Assembly: GCA_977017575.1 (NCBI GenBank)
Contig: CDRNVI010000092.1
Span: 1-64,000 of the forward strand
DNA from: Paramoeba atlantica
Taxonomy: Eukaryota > Discosea
DNA length: 64,000 nucleotides
Direction of reading: 5' to 3'
The position numbers and the translations under genes were made by a program. Shown piece by piece: positions 10,548 through 20,893 of this stretch (positions are counted from its first letter, which is position 1; each line of letters opens with the position of its first letter). The notes under the pieces are model-generated. The model was given only the letters and a program-made list of their open reading frames with translations. It was not told the origin of the DNA and ran no database searches.

Positions 10548-12484
10548 TCAAAAGGTGAGTTCACTTTCTTTTCTGTCCCGTGATATGTATTTCCTAAGTT
10601 GTGAGTACGCCACTGCACCATTCAGCTCCTGTAACAATACCTGGAACTCTGATTTGATTTGTTGTCTCTGACTTCCGCTAGCGTCCGCAAGTGCTGAGAG
10701 CAGGGATTGCGTGTTCGTGTGCATCGCGCCTCCTGACAGGATGGGGATACATTGAAAGGAGCTTTCCGATATTTTTCCAGATTTCACGTATGTGTCGTGT
10801 TTGCGCTTGGAGGCCTCTCGAAACAGCTGGGCGCATTTCGTCGCAAGATTGGAGGGAGCGAGTTCATGTACAACGGTTAGGTCGTAATATATTTCCCCAC
10901 TTGCCCAATAGATAACGAGATCTGGCCCGGACCGACGGAAAGACCTGCCTCCACATGCTCGTTCGTGGGTCCGTTTGTGGTTTGGTTCAACCATCTCGTT
11001 GCATTGTGTGCAACGGAGGGTGGAAAAAGTTCGAGGCTCCTTTTCACACGGAATGCCGGTTTTTAAACACAGTTCGTATAAGAAGTTGACCAGGGTGCTG
11101 TGCTTTACCGTTGCGTTTAAACCAGCGCATTTTGAGCATCCTGTAATATGACGTATCATGTTGTCAGAATTCAGAAGAATTTTGCACCCTGGACAAATAA
11201 TATGGGAGGGCAAATCCGGATGTGCAATTCCAAGTCTCGGCATTATGGCAAGTCGGAAGAGGTGGGGTGGAATTAATTTTGTGTCCGACAGTACCCACTC
11301 GCTGTTTCCTTTGAATGCTACTTTCTCGAGTATTTTGGACATGTCCGATGTGCCGCTTGTCAATTTCTTCCAGGTTCTAGAGTGTATCTGGGCTGCCGTA
11401 GTTGTTGTGTCATTGGGAGGAATACTTGTGTGCTGCTGGTCGTGGGCGCTTTGTATTTCGAGGTTGTCGGTCCGAGCTGAGTTGTTCACTTGTTGCTCAA
11501 GAACCGAGTACCTGGATGATTCATATGCTGCCCTTCTTGTCGTTGCGCATGCTGTTAATCCTAAGCCCCCTTTCTTCGTTGGCATGCGTATTAGCGACAT
11601 TTGTTCTTCATTTAATTCTCCGAACCACGATTCGACCACTTTCTCAGTTTCCGTGTCAAAGCCCTCCGCTGAATTTTCGGAGGCGGCGGGATTGTGAACA
11701 CGCATATGATATGTTTGTCTTACATTGACACACTTGGAAAGAATCTTGCAAGACAGGTTGCTAGGGCCCATGCGCTTGAGTCGACGGAATATGTCATTGT
11801 GTTTCTCCAGCGACTTCGACAAACATTGACTCACAACTTTATCATCTCCAACGAACGCTCCCAGTACTTTGAACGCCTCGGCTTCCCCAATGACTCCCGC
11901 GTCTCGAAGTGCGTTTGGCATACGCTTTTTCTGTTTCCCACCGAACCATATGCATTTGTGGCTCGCCACAAATAAGCTTTGATGCGTCAGTAGCTCGCGG
12001 AGGTATAGGAAAGCATCTGTCAACTCTTCGGGGTTGTGAGAAGCTAGTGTGATGTCGTCAACATAGGCATTTATTTTAACTTTCGGATACTTTGCCGCCA
12101 GAGTTTCCAACACTGGTTGAAGCAACGCGCAGAAGTACACCGTCGAAAGGGTCGAGCCTTGTCTTACTCCGTTCGTACTTAGAATGGTACCGACGTGCTT
12201 GCCTTCGTGACCGTAATAGAGAAGTTCTGAAGGAGCTGCGTACTCGGCATGAAAGAATCTTTGGAATGGTCGAAGTGTCGCCAATCCGTAAACTGCTCTG
12301 GCCAGGTCATTTCTTGATGGGGCGTTGAACGCGTTCTTGACGTCGATTGACATGATACATGAACCTTCCTTGTATAGGGAATTCAATGTGTGTACAACCC
12401 TTTCGCAGCCGGACTTCGCCATCACTCCCTGTTGTATCGGAGCGAAAAGTGGTTGGAGAGTGAATTCGAAACGTTGCACCAAAA
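10548..12484 (-). CDS. RLE1-e: 5'-truncated RLE-1 LINE, RT and endonuclease
   Basis: An uninterrupted minus-strand frame of about 644 codons. In order: RT box A SIDVKNAFN (about residue 45), box B GVRQGSTLSTVYF (about 107), catalytic AYVDDITLAS (about 138), the thumb with KKGGLGLT, fingers CPGC...HITGC and CTQC...HERAC, and the endonuclease RRSGPDLVIYW...YYDLTVVHE near residue 510. It would nick target DNA and prime cDNA synthesis there. The 5' end is lost: homology to RLE1-g stops at about 12484, exactly where an SL copy begins on the plus strand. There is no stop within the remaining frame, so it is probably young. A dyad lies at 11474-11498. Confidence 0.85.
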
Positions 12485-12521
12485 TCTTTAACGATAAAGA
12501 TACAGTTTCTGTACCTTGTTG
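12485..12521 (+). other. Spliced-leader copy heading S1
   Basis: TCTTTAACGATAAAG followed by ATACAGTTTCTGTACC and TTGTTG, the same string as at 37416-37452. The 3' half matches the conserved kinetoplastid mini-exon. A pyrimidine tract with CTTACTCAG and then ATG at 12553 follow within 31 nt. No GT splice donor follows, so this is not an SL RNA gene. It looks like the 5' end of a retroposed trans-spliced transcript. Confidence 0.75.
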
Positions 12522-12552
12522 ACTTTTTTTCCTTACTCAGTTAACTTTTCAT

Positions 12553-13173
12553 ATGTCCTGGGGCAAAGGCCCCGACGGTGGTAAGGAGAAAGCGGCCGCG
12601 GACAGCAGCATTCGTACAATTCAAATCCTGCCTTGTGACTCTTCGCGATCTGAAGTGCAAGACTACCTCCATTTGCATTTAGCATTCATGAAAACAAAGT
12701 GTATGACCTCTTTTTCGCCTGACCTTGAGCCTGTAAAACCCTCTTCTGCTCGGTCCAGTCCTGAGGATTTCATTCGCCATATTTGCGCTACGCGAGTCAG
12801 TGTAAAAAATCGAACGCTTTTATTTCGGATAGCGAGTTTTCGCTGGGATGATGCGACGCTGATTTTGGCAACGGAAATCAAGGTCGGTAGATCAGATGAT
12901 TGGTTCATTGAGCGCCGAAATCCCTTTTCTGCTCTGTTCCAATCTTCAAAACTGCTGTCCAAGATTTACGTGGAGCCGAGGAATCCGTCAGAAATCACTT
13001 TGAGCGCAACAAAATTATGGCCCATTGAGCATCTAAATCCCTTTTCTGCTCTGTGCCTTTTTTTCCAGCACTCGTACGATTTCGCATGGGTACCGTTCTT
13101 GGTTCTCCTCCGAAAATTGGTGTCAGCCATTGTGCGAATGCGTCATGTCAAGCTGCATGCAGTGCCAGTGTAA
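12553..13173 (+). CDS. S1: open frame behind an SL copy, function unknown
   Basis: A frame of 206 codons from the first ATG after the SL. It starts MSWGKGPDGG, over a GGGGC...GCCCC inverted repeat also present in S2. No domain is recognised. Three dyads are read here as EPVKPSSAR, ERRNPFSAL and EHLNPFSAL. No RT is present, and the unit is cut off at 13256 by the poly(T) of RLE1-f. The SL and the ATG spacing favour an expressed origin, but the frame could be fortuitous. Confidence 0.35.
   Translation: MSWGKGPDGGKEKAAADSSIRTIQILPCDSSRSEVQDYLHLHLAFMKTKCMTSFSPDLEPVKPSSARSSPEDFIRHICATRVSVKNRTLLFRIASFRWDDATLILATEIKVGRSDDWFIERRNPFSALFQSSKLLSKIYVEPRNPSEITLSATKLWPIEHLNPFSALCLFFQHSYDFAWVPFLVLLRKLVSAIVRMRHVKLHAVPV
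12727..13051 (+). other. Dyads, cluster 3 (three copies inside S1)
   Basis: Copies at 12727-12751, 12910-12934 and 13027-13051, each GAGC-N17-GCTC. The spacers share AAA near position 5-8 and CCC(T)TTTCT on the right. The surrounding sequence is not otherwise repeated, so the dyad is conserved while its context is not. Confidence 0.6.
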
Positions 13174-13255
13174 GCGGAAGGCCCTGACAAGGGCGAATGT
13201 AATATCATATGCCGAACTATAGGCATGTTATATATGTTAGCATGCGATAGTGATC

Positions 13256-16200
13256 TTTTTTTTTTTTTTTTTGCCCCGAATGTGGCGATCGCTGCTGCAG
13301 CGGTGGCGAATGTTGCGGTGTTGTGGGCGGCAGCCCCACTTCAAGCGTTTTCTTTTTTTTTATGTTATCCCTCCGGGTGTGGATCCTTAAGCTTTTTTCT
13401 TTTTCGTATTCCTAATTTATCCTCCTACCTTTTCCACTTCTTCCTATTACTACCTTATCCACCAAATAAGTCCAGACTCGGACTCGACTCTAATAAGCAT
13501 AATCATCTTTCGGATCCGGTAAGTAGCTACGCAATTGCGCCTGAACTATCGCTCCATTCAATTCCTGTTGAAGAAGCACAAAATCATTCAGAATCGCCTT
13601 GGGTTCGCGGTAGACCTTTTCCGCCAGGAGCTGTAGTAGAGATTTTGTGTTATTGTGGAGAGCCCCGCAGGACAATATAGGGAGGCATTGAAATTGATCA
13701 TTTCGCAACATAGTTGATTTTACATATTTCGCATGCTTCCGAGCGATGGCGTCCTGCAACGCCTTTTGTGCTGATACCCTTTCATAAGAAGGTGATAGCT
13801 CATGTACCACGGTTAGGTCATAGTACGTCGCGCCAGAAGCCCAATATATCACAAGGTCAGGGCCTGATCGGTGCAATGCTGCACCCCGACATAATTTCGC
13901 GTGTTCGATCTTGTTTTCTTCGCTTAACACTTGTGAACATGCAGAGCAAGTGTAAGAGGTAAATTCTCTGGGCTCACGGGCGCATGGCAGACCTGCTTTC
14001 AGACATAACTCATAAATATATCTCGTCAGAGAATTATGTTTGGTTGTCGCGTTAATTCCAGAACAGCGTACGCATCCAGGTATGTGGGTCATAGCGCTAG
14101 CTGCATCTAATAGAGTCCTGCAACCTGGGCACAGTAGAGAGTCGGGAAGTTTGGGATGACGAATACCAAGCCTTGGCATCACAGAAAGCGTAAATTGCAT
14201 TGGAGGGATGTATCTTTCGGTGGCGTGTATCCATTGGTAGCTTCCTTTTCTGGACGTCGCTGATATAATTCTACCGATTTTGGGATCTTTACACAGCTCT
14301 TCTTTCACTTGTTTGTGCAACTTGAGATCTACTGCCCCTTCTTCGTCCGGCACTACCCTCGAGATCGACATCCCCAAGTGTCTCCCATCCTGAGCTGAAT
14401 ATACTTTTCGGCGCTCTAAGGATGCGTGACGAGAAGCTGCATATGAATTTTCCCGTAGTGCATAAGTTGATGAAAGGCCGAAACCTCCCATTTTCAGCGG
14501 CATTCTGGCCCACTTCAGTTGCATATCCGATAGTTTGCCAAACCACGACTTTAAGACTCTATCGACCTCCGTGTCGAATTCCGACGCAATTTTTTCGGTA
14601 GCTTGAGGCTTGTGGACTCTAATGTGAAACCTATGACGAACGTTAACGCTCTTGGACAAAATCAGGGATGAAAAATTGCTCGCCCCCATTTTTTGGAGCC
14701 GGCGAAATATATTTTTGTGCTTCTCCAGCTTTTGCATCAAAAGTTCGCTCACAGGCATATCTTCTCCGATAAAGGCACCTAATATTTTTATTGCAATCGT
14801 TTCCTTCTTCACTCCCGCTTGCAATAAATCTTCAGGTATGTCAGATCCGCTCTTTCCTTGAAAAAATATACATTTGTTGCGCGCCAGTTGGACCTTTCTT
14901 TGTTCTAGCAGTCCCTGCAGTCGGAAAAATGCTTTGGATAGCGCTTCACTATCATCTGACGCCATACTAATGTCGTCTATGTATGCCAACACTTTAATAT
15001 TTGGGAATTCATTAGCAATTGTGGCCAGAATCGGCTGTATGAAAGCACAGAAAAGAAGTGTTGACATTGGCGACCCTTGACGAACTCCTGTTGCGCTACT
15101 CACGGTGCCGCACATCCTTCCATGTACTCCATAGTATAGTAATTCTGAGGGCTCTGAATATTCGGCTGCAAAGAGACGTTGGAACGGGCGTAATGTTGCG
15201 TAGCCGAAAACGCACTTTGCAATTTCGTCTCGATTCGGAGAATTAAAAGCATTTCTCAGATCAATAGTTACTATGGCGTTGCCTTTATTGTAAAGATCGT
15301 GAAGATTATGCACTACCTGTTCGCATCCGGATCTCGCCAGCACTCCGAACTGCCATGGCTCGAAAAGAGTGGCCAATGAATGCTCGTAACGCTGAAGAAG
15401 TACCACTTCCGCTAGCTTTAAGAAGATTTCTCCCACAGCTACCGGACGAACCCCTCCGTCAACTTTGGGAATCGCTATTAGCCTGGCCCTCTTCAGACGT
15501 ACCATGACTGACTTTTCAAGACGTCCATTTATGAGGTCCGCCATCATGTGGCATAGTGCAGTGCAAGAAATCTCGTCGTCTAATAATAACCTCACAATGC
15601 AATCAGTCGTGCCTGTCGGCCCCGGCGCTGCACCCTTGGCCAAATTACGACCTGCTGCCCGTAGTTCCTCGGTAGTTAATGCTGCTATGCATGGTGCATC
15701 TGATGGTAAATTGAAAGTGCAATCAGCGGTGGGGTGCAAATCTCTAAGCTTTGATAGCACTTCCTCATCGGAAAGTTTTGTCGGGCACGTCTGCTGATCA
15801 AGAACTTTTGTTGCTTTCGTTGTGCACCCTTCAAGCATAAGGCGCGTCGCCTTTTTAATAGCTCGCGCATCGATCGATTCCTCACTCATTTGATCCTCGT
15901 GTTCCATGTTTTCATTGAAAGGACGCCGCCGTCTGCGCTTAAGACTCGCTTCTCGAACCGCTGTCAACGAGAACTTCATAGCCGACAGGACTTTGTGCCA
16001 GATAATCCGTCGATACTCGTAGGTGCTGTCTGAGTATTCTCTCATTATGTCACGGTAAATCGCGACCGCGCAGGGGGCGAATTCTGGTTCTATCGTTTTG
16101 GCTGTAGGAAGCGGTTCGTAGTCCAAGTCGTCAGCGGTATGAGAGCTTTGCGGTATGTTTGCCCCCGGTGTTGGGGGAATGTCATTTATGATCCCAGACT

Positions 16201-16397
16201 GCGGTATACCGGATACTTTGTATATTCTGACATTTAACTGTGGCGGCATAGTTCCCTCAAAAAGTTCATTTTCTTTGTGTCCTTCCAGACCTCGATACGA
16301 AACACGAAATTTCTTTTTCTTCCCCCGCCCTATTGAGGCTAACACACTTCCGACTGAGATATTAAGACTGATTTGTCTATCGAAACACCAAGCTAAT
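13256..16397 (-). CDS. RLE1-f: RLE-1 LINE, near complete ORF with 3' UTR and poly(A)
   Basis: The coding frame runs from about 16397 down to 13490 (about 970 codons), followed by a 215-nt 3' UTR and a poly(A) seen as T's at 13256-13272. Domains in order: a small N-terminal domain (LAWCFDRQISL...VSYRGLEGHK...VRIYK); RT boxes KGAAPGPTGTTD, IAIPKVDGGVRPVAVGE, IDLRNAFNSP, GVRQGSPMSTLLF and catalytic AYIDDISMAS; fingers CPGC...HIPGC and CSAC...HAKLC; endonuclease RSGPDLVIYW...YYDLTVVHE. All catalytic positions are present and no stop interrupts them. The far N-terminus is missing: the 5' truncation abuts RLE1-g inside that copy's RT. Frame openness beyond 16397 comes from RLE1-g sequence read in another frame. 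A dyad lies at 14392-14416. Confidence 0.85.
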
Positions 16398-19300
16398 ACA
16401 AATCTCCCAGTACTTTGAACGCCTCGTCTTCCCCCGTGACTCCCGCGTCTCGAAGTACGTGTGGCATACGCTTTTTCCGTTTCCCACCGAACCATATGCA
16501 TTTGTGGCTCGCCACAAATAAGCTTTGATGCGTCAGTAGCTCGCGGAGGTATAGGAAAGCATCTGTCAACTCTTCGGGGTTGTGAGAAGCTAGTGTGATG
16601 TCGTCAACATAGGCATTTATTTTAACTTTCGGATACTTTGCCGCCAGAGTTTCCAACACTGGTTGAAGCAACGCGCAGAAGTACACCGTCGAAAGGGTCG
16701 AGCCTTGTCTTACTCCGTTCGTACTTAGAATGGTACCGACGTGCTTGCCTTCGTGACCGTAATAGAGAAGTTCTGAAGGAGCTGCGTACTCGGCATGAAA
16801 GAATCCTTGGAATGGTCGAAGTGTCGCCAATCCGTAAACTGCTCTGGCCAGGTCATTTCTTGATGGGGCGTTGAACGCGTTCTTGACGTCGATTGACATG
16901 ATACATGAACCTTCCTTGTATAGGGAATTCAATGTGTGTACAACCCTTTCGCAGCCGGACTTCGCCATCACTCCCTGTTGTATCGGAGCGAAAAGTGGTT
17001 GGAGAGTGAATTCGAAACGTTGCACCAAAACCAAACCTGCTAGTTTCATTATCACTTCCCCAACTGCCACTGGACGGACACCCCCATTGGTCTTGGGTAT
17101 TGCAATGAGTCTTGATCTCGTTAACCGCCGCATTACGTCTTTTGAGAGAAGGCCATTCACAAGGTCCATGAGCATATGACAGAAATTCGCACAACAGACG
17201 GGATCATCTATCAGGATACGGACGATCGTGTCTGTCATTCCCGTGGGCCCCGGGCTGGCTCCCTTGGCGAGGCGTAACCCGGCGGAACGTAACTCAGTGG
17301 GGTGCAGACCACCGAGAATCGGAGCGTCTCTGGGAAGATCGAATTCATAAGAGCTTTGCGGGTGGAGGTCTTGGAGTTTTTGTAAAGTTTCTTCGTCCGA
17401 AAGTTGATGTGCAGCGAACTTACGATCTAGTATTTGCGTTGCTTTTTTCGTGGACCCCTCTATCATTAGTCGAGTTGCTTTTTTAATGGCCCGTTTATCG
17501 GTCTTTTCTTCCTTGGATTCTTCGTTCTCGCAAGTGTTCATTTCACAGCTCAAAGGTCGTCGACGGCTTCTTCGGATACCAGCTCGTTGAATATCCGCGA
17601 GGGAAGTCTTCATCGCTGACAGGACACTGTGCCAAATTTTGTGTCTCTCGGGGTATGAACTTTGAATGTATTCGCTCATGATTTCACGAAACGTTGCTAT
17701 AACTCCTGGTATTGATTCGGGTTTTATGACTCGTGCTGTCGGAATGGGTGTGTGATCCAAGTCATCGTCACTCCACTCTAGGACCGGTAGAGCGGCTGGC
17801 ACTGGCGAGGCAACGTTTTCAGGCTCGGTGGGTGACTTGGGTGTCGGAGGTGCAGTGTGCCAGTACAACTTGTAGATTCTGACGGTGTCATGAGAGGGGA
17901 TAGTTCCTGAGAATTCTTGGTCGGTTTTATGGCCTACGACTCCCGTGTACTGAATTGACAGTTTGCCGAAGCCTTTTCTTTTGTAAATGCTGGTTACTCT
18001 CCCGATCGAGACGTTCATCCGTTCTTGATTGTCGAAGGCCCACGCAACAGTGCACATGGTGCCCTTTTTGATGCCTTGTGATGCGTTCCAAATTTCCGTG
18101 GCAGGAACCGGATATTGAAGCTGCGGGGAGAGTTGCGATAGTGATTCGCAAATCTCATTGGAGTCAACTTGCGCGGCGAATATGACTGTCTGAGCTGAAT
18201 TGCAGTTGCGGCGCTCTGGATCAGTACAATTTGCCGATTCACTACTTTGTTCTTGAGTTGGTACGGTTGGCTCCGTCTTTGAATTGTTAATTTCGTCAAC
18301 ATCGTTGGCTTCTAAACTCGTATCCAAAATTCGGTCCTTCGGTGTTTCGAAAGGGAGTGGGAGAGGACTGGGAAGCTCGTTAGGCTCGCCTTGCGGGCCT
18401 CTGTTTGACTTCGAGAGTATGCTATTTGAGATTTCAACCTCATGGGTCGAGTGGCGAGTTCCGTCGAATGGGGTCGAAAGAGAGGGGGATACGCAATCGT
18501 AGAAGTTATCTCCCGTTGCATTTGCGTCTGCCTCTGTTTCCTGTGGGTGTTTCGGTGAGCACGCCTCGCTGTCATTGGAGGATTGTTTATCGAAGCGCGT
18601 GGGTGTGGTGTGTGTTGTCGGTGTTTCCTTCTGTTTCGTTGTCGGCGTTTCAACGTTATTCGTCCTCACTGTTTCAACCTCTGGCGCGTCGGAAAAGATA
18701 TCGAATCCGCGGACGTCATGAAACCATCCGTCTCCGTGGTTGGAATATCCGTTAACATATTGACTTTTCGGTGGGCTCTCATTTGTATTCGACAATGGTA
18801 TTCCTTGGAGGGACAGAAGTCCCTTCCATACGGTCTTCCCAACCACTCCGGCAACTTTCCCAATGGTAGCTAACCGATTCGACCCACTTGTTTCTTCGTT
18901 TTTCTTGTCGTCCTTTTTGGATGGCTTGCCTTCCATTTCTTTCTCCGTTGTTTCCTTCGCGGCCGATTTTTTTGCGGCGGCTTCTTTTGCGGCGGCTTTC
19001 TTCGCGGCATCTTCCTTCACGGCGGCCTCCTTCGCGGCGGCTTCCTTTTCTTTTAAATCTTTCAACAGGTCATAGAAGGATTTGTATCGCGTGCCACTTC
19101 GACGAATAATAATTTTCCCGGGCGAGGAGCTCGCTTTTGGTGACGAGTTTGCACTTTCTTTCGGCGGCATTTCAGTCATTGGCTCCCTCGACTTCGAGGT
19201 AGCTCTGAAGCTTTCTGGCGGTGTATTCTGCGGCAAAGGTAGTGATCGCTGCCGCGGTGAAGGGGGAGAGGGTAACTGTGACGGCGGCGGCGGAAGCGAC

Positions 19301-19614
19301 GGTGACTGTGCACGCGTGAGCTGAGGAGTTGACCGCGACCGCCATAGCGGGGATAAATGTGGCTGTGATGGCGACGTCGCCGACGGTGCGGAAGGTGAAG
19401 GCGGAGACTTCTGTGGGGATGGAGTGCTCGGCGGCGCTCGGCGGGTCACGTTAGGGGGCGGAGAGTTCGGGGTGATGGGGACCGGCTTCTTTCTGCGGCG
19501 GGCGGGGGCGAGAGGCAAAATCTCAGGAGCTACTCCTGTTTCTTTGGCCATGGAGCGAGTGACCACTCCCATAAAAGTATTAAGAATAAAGAAACAACAA
19601 GCAACACAACACAT
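16398..19614 (-). pseudogene. RLE1-g: 5' two-thirds of an RLE-1 LINE
   Basis: A minus-strand frame of about 1,070 codons. The likely start is MGVVTRSMAKETG (about 19570) rather than the upstream MCCVAC. The first 500 residues are Pro/Ser-rich, with a lysine-alanine tract (KEAAAKEAAVKEDAAKK) suggesting a disordered or nucleic-acid-binding tail. Next come the small conserved domain (VAWAFDNQERM...IQYTGVVGHK) and RT boxes KGASPGPTGMTD, IAIPKTNGGVRPVAVGE, IDVKNAFN, GVRQGS and AYVDDITLAS. It stops short after FKVLG, where RLE1-f begins, so fingers and endonuclease are absent. About 610 bp of its RT are nearly identical to RLE1-e. A dyad lies at 18192-18216, in the N-terminal region. Confidence 0.85.
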
Positions 19615-19775
19615 ATATTATGTTTCCGTGAGATCGCATCCCTCATCTGAAAGAGCCGAAATTCACGCTGCCCTATTTGGTTTGAGTAAACTAAAAGAAG
19701 TTGAAAATGTTGAAAATTGTACACAGCTTCGTATTCAGAGGCATTGAAAAGCGAAACTATGTTGATACATTTGGC

Positions 19776-20625
19776 TCAAATGCTGTACCTGCTGCTGCCT
19801 TCCGGGGATAAGTGGTTCCGCAACTGGGCGTACACTTCCGTCCCATTAAGTTCCTGAAGTAGGAGCTTGAACTCCATTTCAGTTGCTCGACGATTTAAGA
19901 GTGCCGCGTCAGATAGGACATGCAACAGAGATCTCGTATTTTGATGAAGAGAGCCGCAGGACAGCACTGGGATGCACTGAAATGCGAAGTCGGGAATTTT
20001 TCCGGATGTCACATATGTATCCCGTTTCCGCTTGATTGCATCTGTAAGAAGCTGGGAACAAGATTTCACTTGATTGGAGTTCGATAGCTCGTGCACCACG
20101 GTTAGATCATAAAATATTTCCCCGGTTGACCAATATATCACCAAATCCGGCCCTGAGCGAAACAGCTGACGTCCGCACATGTTTTGTCATGAATCATTTT
20201 GTTGCTTGGAAACACTTTATTCTTGCAAATTCCGCATTGCCAAGTCGAAAAAGATCGCGGTTCTTTCTCACATTGTATACCGGCCTTTTGCGCCAAATCG
20301 AAGATATACTTAACCAGCCGATTGTGCTTTACTGTGGCATTAAGCCCTGTACATTGGACACATCCGGGGATGTGCTGCAACAACAACAACAACAAATACA
20401 CTGAGTCCTTTTTAGTGGACCAGTTAGGGGCTCTCGAGAGCTGTTTTGTTGTCGAGTAACATACGACAGCCGGGGCACAGCAGCGATTTCGGGAGTCGAG
20501 GATGAGGCATCCCAAGGCGTGTCATGATTGCAATCTGAAATGCACGCGTGGGTACAAATTTAGCATTAGACTGTAACCAGTCATAACTTCCTTTCCGTGT
20601 GGTGGCATTTAATATTGTGGCGAAT
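19776..20625 (-). pseudogene. RLE1-h: 3' fragment of an RLE-1 LINE
   Basis: Reads from ATTRKGSYDWLQ (about 20610) through finger CPGCRMLLD...HIPGCVQC, second finger CGIC...HDKTC, endonuclease RSGPDLVIYW...FYDLTVVHE and C-terminal LQELNGTEVYAQLR to a stop at 19776. Two defects are seen: a frameshift near 20165-20180 between the second finger and the endonuclease, and a 60-bp insertion in the first finger. RT is missing. The 160 bp between this stop and RLE1-g hold no gene. Confidence 0.8.
20376..20437 (-). mobile_element. Short (TTG)n-tailed insertion in the finger of RLE1-h
   Basis: On the minus strand, GTCC-ACTAAAAA-GGAC (a 4-bp hairpin) is followed by about five TTG repeats and then normal LINE sequence resumes at HIPGC. 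A microsatellite tail after a hairpin is what RTE-type LINEs and their SINEs leave. It is about 60 bp, so only the 3' tip of an element is present. The left edge is uncertain because of the palindrome GCTCTCGAGAGC. Confidence 0.45.
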
Positions 20626-20714
20626 TTTACATCATAATATATTTAGAAAAGGAAAACAAATTTCATATTGTTCGCAAAGACATTCGATTAACTCATATAC
20701 AAACCTATACATGA

Positions 20715-20893
20715 GGGGTATAGCGCACCCCACCTCCCTAGCTGTAACCTAACTCCTCTCCAAGCGGAGGTCAGCCGTAGCTTGCTATGGATGGCTCTCC
20801 GGATACGTCGCAAGACGTATTCGGACTGCCCGTTTGGGGAGTTGAGGGGCCATAACTTTTCGGAGTCAAAAGGCCCAATACATCATCATCATC
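20715..20893 (+). mobile_element. SINE-F: 179-bp SINE sharing the RTE-F 3' end
   Basis: Flanked by ATACATGA at 20707-20714 and 20894-20901. The first 30 bp (GGGGTATAGCGCACCCC hairpin and CTCCCTAGCTGTAACC) are not in RTE-F. The rest, from AACTCCTCTCC to GGCCC and a short (ATC)n tail, is nearly identical to the RTE-F 3' end. A 12-bp stem TCCGGATACGTC closes on a GCAA loop, preceded by an AGCCGTAGC hairpin. It is probably moved by RTE-F through the shared tail. Confidence 0.75.

Noticed and set aside
12485-12521. Genuine SL RNA genes at the SL matches
   Set aside because: None of the copies is followed by a GT donor, and pyrimidine-rich leaders and ATGs of other ORFs follow directly. They are better read as copied mRNA 5' ends.
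13225-13680. 151-codon plus-strand ORF with poly-Phe
   Set aside because: It runs through the poly(T), 3' UTR and C-terminus of the minus-strand RLE1-f and is a shadow of it.
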